IMG/VR virus record: IMGVR_UViG_3300010354_000265
Location: 1-35,410 of that record
Direction: 5' to 3' (one strand)
DNA: 35,410 nucleotides
DNA from: a virus
The notes beneath the pieces were generated by a model, which ran no database searches, was not told the DNA's origin, and saw only the letters and a program-made list of their open reading frames with translations. The position numbers were made by a program, and so were the translations under genes. Of this stretch, positions 33,315 through 35,410 are shown in pieces. Every line of letters starts with the position of its first letter. Positions within the stretch are counted from its first letter, which is position 1.

Positions 33315-33760
33315 ACGTCTACCGCCTGATTTTCTGATCTACGTATAACTAATTTATAATATTCAACATTTCCAAACGGACCAGTAAATGGGTCTTGAGT
33401 TGCGATCTCAAAAATTGTAGACTTGCCTGCACGTGGCCCTGATGTTTCTGTATATATTTCATTACAATTTTTATCACGAATATTTGTAATAATAACATTA
33501 GTTATAGAGTTACGAGCCTCTAAACTTGACATTCTTATATCATTCTTTGTCCTACCAAGAAGTAGTTTGTCTTGTGTTATATTTATGTTTGGTGTGACCT
33601 CTTCTTTAAATGCAGTTCCTGCTGCATTAAATGAACATGCTATTGTTCTATCTAAAACCCAAGTTTTTTTAACATTTCCATAAGCGCCTTGCTCTACAAT
33701 TGGATGATATACGTCAGCAAGCATTGGGAAGGCGAAGTCTGGTGTTTCGCATATTACCAT
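33311..33760 (-). CDS. Head closure protein (stopper, probable)
   Basis: The 149-residue protein is predominantly beta (ADVYHPIVEQGAYGNVKKTW, ITNVIITNIRDKNCNEIYTE, STIFEIATQDPFTGPFGNVE, then YYKLVIRR), like the small beta-barrel stopper proteins (SPP1 gp16, HK97 gp7 types) that bind under the connector and hold DNA in the head. Its position between the adaptor and the gp10-like gene agrees. It shares TAATG with the gene upstream and ATGA with the gene downstream. Assignment is by synteny and fold pattern, not by catalytic motif. Confidence 0.6.
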   Translation of the reverse strand: MVICETPDFAFPMLADVYHPIVEQGAYGNVKKTWVLDRTIACSFNAAGTAFKEEVTPNINITQDKLLLGRTKNDIRMSSLEARNSITNVIITNIRDKNCNEIYTETSGPRAGKSTIFEIATQDPFTGPFGNVEYYKLVIRRSENQAVDV

Positions 33761-34635
33761 TACAACACCCCGATATATTTAATAGACTTTTCATACTTAG
33801 ATAGTATTTTGTCTACGATTAGGTTCCCTGTTCCACTAAAAACCGATTTGTCAAACTGAATTCTAAATTGATCCGTATTGTATGCAGCAATATATCTTTT
33901 ATAATAATCTAACTTGCCACACTCAATATCATGAATCAAAATCTCTGCTGCTCTAGTAATGTCAGATGGCAATGATGGATATCCTGTTGCAACAATTATT
34001 TTATAATCCCAGCCTTTTGGAAATCCTCGTGGAGCATAATGAAAATCAACTACATCTGTAGGAGATGCTGGTAATAATATTCTTGCAGACTCATCTCTAT
34101 TTACTGGTTCAGACGAGGCCATAGTTATAGCGGTCTTGTCATCTGTTAATACATATTCAACTGAATAATCGTCTGGATTATCTGCATCCCAAACCAAAAC
34201 ATTGTTTTCATAGACTTTAAGTACTTTGTGAACTTCTTTCCAAACAGGAATATAGTCTAAGCCTAGACCTGTTGTTTCTATTACTTCTTTTTTATAATAA
34301 AATTCTTCGCTATCTGCATCTATAATTGCTCTTGCTAATTCTTCATTAAGTTTGTATGCGTTAATCTCTGACGCAGTTGTTCCATAATTTTCTGGATTTG
34401 AATAAGGCCTTCTTAATTCATAGAAGTGTGAGTTTCCTTCGACAACAACTTCATAATCATTATCGTATATTGATGGTAGCGTAACTAATATTTTTGATGA
34501 TGTATTTGATGTAACGGTTTCATTAATTTCTGATGAGTCCGCCAAATCAATAACCTTATACTCGTACTCAGTTGATGCACTTGGTACATCAATAAGTACA
34601 GTTATTGGAAGTGGCGGAACTCTCAAAATTTCCAT
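33760..34635 (-). CDS. Head-tail adaptor / connector protein (probable)
   Basis: The 291-residue protein has an N-terminal Ig-like or beta region (residues about 1-80: EYEYKVIDLADSSEI, KILVTLPSIYDNDYEVVVEG) followed by a helical part that recalls the adaptor proteins (SPP1 gp15, HK97 gp6): ASEINAYKLNEELARAIIDA, then PVWKEVHKVLKVYENNVLVW and the helix ITRAAEILIHDIECGKLDYY. Such proteins form the ring under the portal. The N-terminal beta domain is an addition to the usual adaptor of about 110-150 residues. Its ATG follows the Pro/Ala-repeat gene stop by two bases. Confidence 0.6.
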   Translation of the reverse strand: MEILRVPPLPITVLIDVPSASTEYEYKVIDLADSSEINETVTSNTSSKILVTLPSIYDNDYEVVVEGNSHFYELRRPYSNPENYGTTASEINAYKLNEELARAIIDADSEEFYYKKEVIETTGLGLDYIPVWKEVHKVLKVYENNVLVWDADNPDDYSVEYVLTDDKTAITMASSEPVNRDESARILLPASPTDVVDFHYAPRGFPKGWDYKIIVATGYPSLPSDITRAAEILIHDIECGKLDYYKRYIAAYNTDQFRIQFDKSVFSGTGNLIVDKILSKYEKSIKYIGVL

Positions 34636-34637
34636 TA

Positions 34638-35168
34638 CTACTTACCAAATTCCTTTTTTACTTCTTCTGGTGTAGCAATACGGCAATGATCACGGGTAAG
34701 CCATTTATCTGCAGCATCTTTTTCTACAATATTGTAGCCACGATAAACTTTTCCAACACCGTTCCATGTTACATTTTTGGTTGAATAAATTGCAACAGTT
34801 TCTGCCTTCTTTGAAGCAGGCTTTTTACCAGTCTTTTTAGGTTCTGGCTTTAATACGGTTGCTCCAATTACACCATTTTCAACAACTCCCATTGCTGGAA
34901 CTTCTGACCTAGCAAATGCTGGTGCTGTAATTACATTGTCTGATGGTGCTACTGGTGCCTCATACGCTGCAGGAACTTCTACTGGAGCAACTGGTGCTTC
35001 ATATGCTGGGGCTGGAGTTTCTTCTGGTGCTCCTGGAGCCTCATAAGTAGCAGGTGCTGCTGGGCTACCCCAAATTGAATCTACAGAATTTTCTGGAGCC
35101 ATATATGGTGCAAACTGTACTTCTGGTGCTGTATATTCTACTGAACCATTGTTGTTTTCTTCTGACAT
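34638..35168 (-). CDS. Pro/Ala-repeat head protein with small C-terminal domain
   Basis: The 176-residue protein has a disordered N-terminal half with three copies of YEAPxAP (about residues 42-75) among further Pro, Ala, Glu and Val. A Lys-rich linker (KPEPKKTGKKPASKKAE) leads to a compact domain of about 50 residues (VAIYSTKNVTWNGVGKVYRG, YNIVEKDAADKWLTRDHCRI, then TPEEVKKEFGK). I recall similar C-terminal domains in a gene just after the capsid gene of related actinobacteriophages, without defined function. The strong AGGAGGT before ATG 35168, the extended -10 upstream and the terminator before it suggest independent expression. A virion decoration or neck role is likely but unproved. Confidence 0.68.
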   Translation of the reverse strand: MSEENNNGSVEYTAPEVQFAPYMAPENSVDSIWGSPAAPATYEAPGAPEETPAPAYEAPVAPVEVPAAYEAPVAPSDNVITAPAFARSEVPAMGVVENGVIGATVLKPEPKKTGKKPASKKAETVAIYSTKNVTWNGVGKVYRGYNIVEKDAADKWLTRDHCRIATPEEVKKEFGK

Positions 35169-35189
35169 TTTTATACCTCCTGTGTGTCT

Positions 35190-35198
35190 ATTATAACA
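35190..35198 (-). promoter_or_regulatory. Extended -10 promoter after the capsid gene
   Basis: TGTTATAAT on the minus strand, 21 bases before ATG 35168, with the Shine-Dalgarno between. It lies directly after the terminator hairpin and would restart transcription for the neck and tail genes. Confidence 0.5.
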
Positions 35199-35213
35199 GA
35201 ATACTAAAGATTA

Positions 35214-35246
35214 AGAGGGGGAGGAGATATAACCCCTGCCCCCTCT
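35214..35246 (-). terminator. Terminator-like hairpin after the major capsid gene
   Basis: On the minus strand AGAGGGGG pairs with CCCCCTCT, with two more G-C pairs further in, around an AT-rich loop. The following bases (TAATCTTTAG) have only a modest U-tract, so termination may be partial and allow read-through into the neck genes. Confidence 0.6.
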
Positions 35247-35266
35247 CAAAAGGTACTGATCACAGA

Positions 35267-35410
35267 TTATGCATCTGCTGCAGCATCTGCCCACGCAATT
35301 GCGTCTTCTTCTTCCCATTGAATACCGAAGCGAACGAATACAGTATATTCAATTGTATCCTTCTTCGCAACATATTCACGGTTGACGACGATATCACGCT
35401 GGAAGCCCCA
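35267..35410 (-). CDS. C-terminus of the probable major capsid protein (5' end outside window)
   Basis: From the right edge the minus strand is open for 47 codons to a TAA at 35269-35267. The fragment reads WGFQRDIVVNREYVAKKDTI, then EYTVFVRFGIQWEEEDAIAW and an ADAAADA end. A C-terminal strand with RDIVVNREYVAKKD and a hydrophobic TVFVRFGIQW is typical of HK97-fold capsid proteins, in which the P-domain ends near the C-terminus. A hairpin terminator follows the stop and the neck genes come next, the expected order. The identity rests on a short fragment, so it is probable rather than certain. Confidence 0.65.
   Translation of the reverse strand, partial: WGFQRDIVVNREYVAKKDTIEYTVFVRFGIQWEEEDAIAWADAAADA

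Noticed and set aside
1-35410. tRNA genes, integrase, attachment sites or insertion sequences
   Set aside because: No gap between genes is long enough for a tRNA cluster, and no recombinase, transposase or terminal repeats were recognised by eye; a tRNA search program would be decisive.

Overview
The window is a segment of a tailed double-stranded DNA bacteriophage genome. Every supportable gene reads on the minus strand, so transcription runs from position 35410 towards position 1. Coding is nearly continuous: no gap between genes exceeds about 100 bases, and many genes overlap. No tRNA, rRNA, CRISPR array, insertion sequence or integrase was seen. The sequence is clearly AT-rich. The 2695-residue tape measure protein and the lack of a sheath gene between the tail terminator and the tape measure point to a siphovirus with a very long flexible tail.

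Host and relatives (inference). The set of DnaE-type polymerase with intact PHP domain, gp32-like SSB, DnaB-like helicase, CHC2 primase, RecA-like protein, Cas4-like nuclease, MazG and DUF3310 recalls large lytic actinobacteriophages such as the Streptomyces BE/BK group. The AT-rich composition and several promoters placed only 5-8 bases before a start codon (leaderless mRNA, common in Actinobacteria) suggest an AT-rich actinobacterium, perhaps an aquatic one. This rests on recalled family patterns, not on a search.

Layout in the order of transcription. (1) 35410-32074: the C-terminus of the probable major capsid protein, a terminator-like hairpin, a Pro/Ala-repeat protein, then head-tail adaptor, closure and tail-completion proteins. 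(2) 32006-14465: major tail protein, terminator, two paralogous tail-assembly chaperones, tape measure, Dit-like protein, large baseplate hub, and four smaller baseplate or fibre proteins. (3) 14465-13204: a zinc ribbon, a MerR-like DNA-binding protein, strong promoters with a palindromic operator candidate, and two small proteins. (4) 13211-3018: replication, recombination and nucleotide metabolism (helicase, primase, SSB, DnaE, MazG, RecA, two resolvase-type nucleases, Cas4-like nuclease, zinc proteins). (5) 3013-1: a 51-residue HTH protein, a small membrane protein, DUF3310, terminase small and large subunits, and the start of a secreted protein with a clear signal peptide.

How it works together. 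Virion assembly, replication and packaging genes are arranged head to tail, punctuated by short promoters, many of the extended -10 type (TGnTATAAT), and two hairpin terminators. Translation appears tightly coupled: seven junctions use the pentamer TAATG, where the stop and the next start share a base. The main points for follow-up are the duplicated tail chaperone in place of a programmed frameshift, the leaderless promoters, the secreted protein next to the terminase with its own promoter inside terL, and three short genes or gene ends (1-164, 2858-3013, 35267-35410) that a simple ORF caller would miss.
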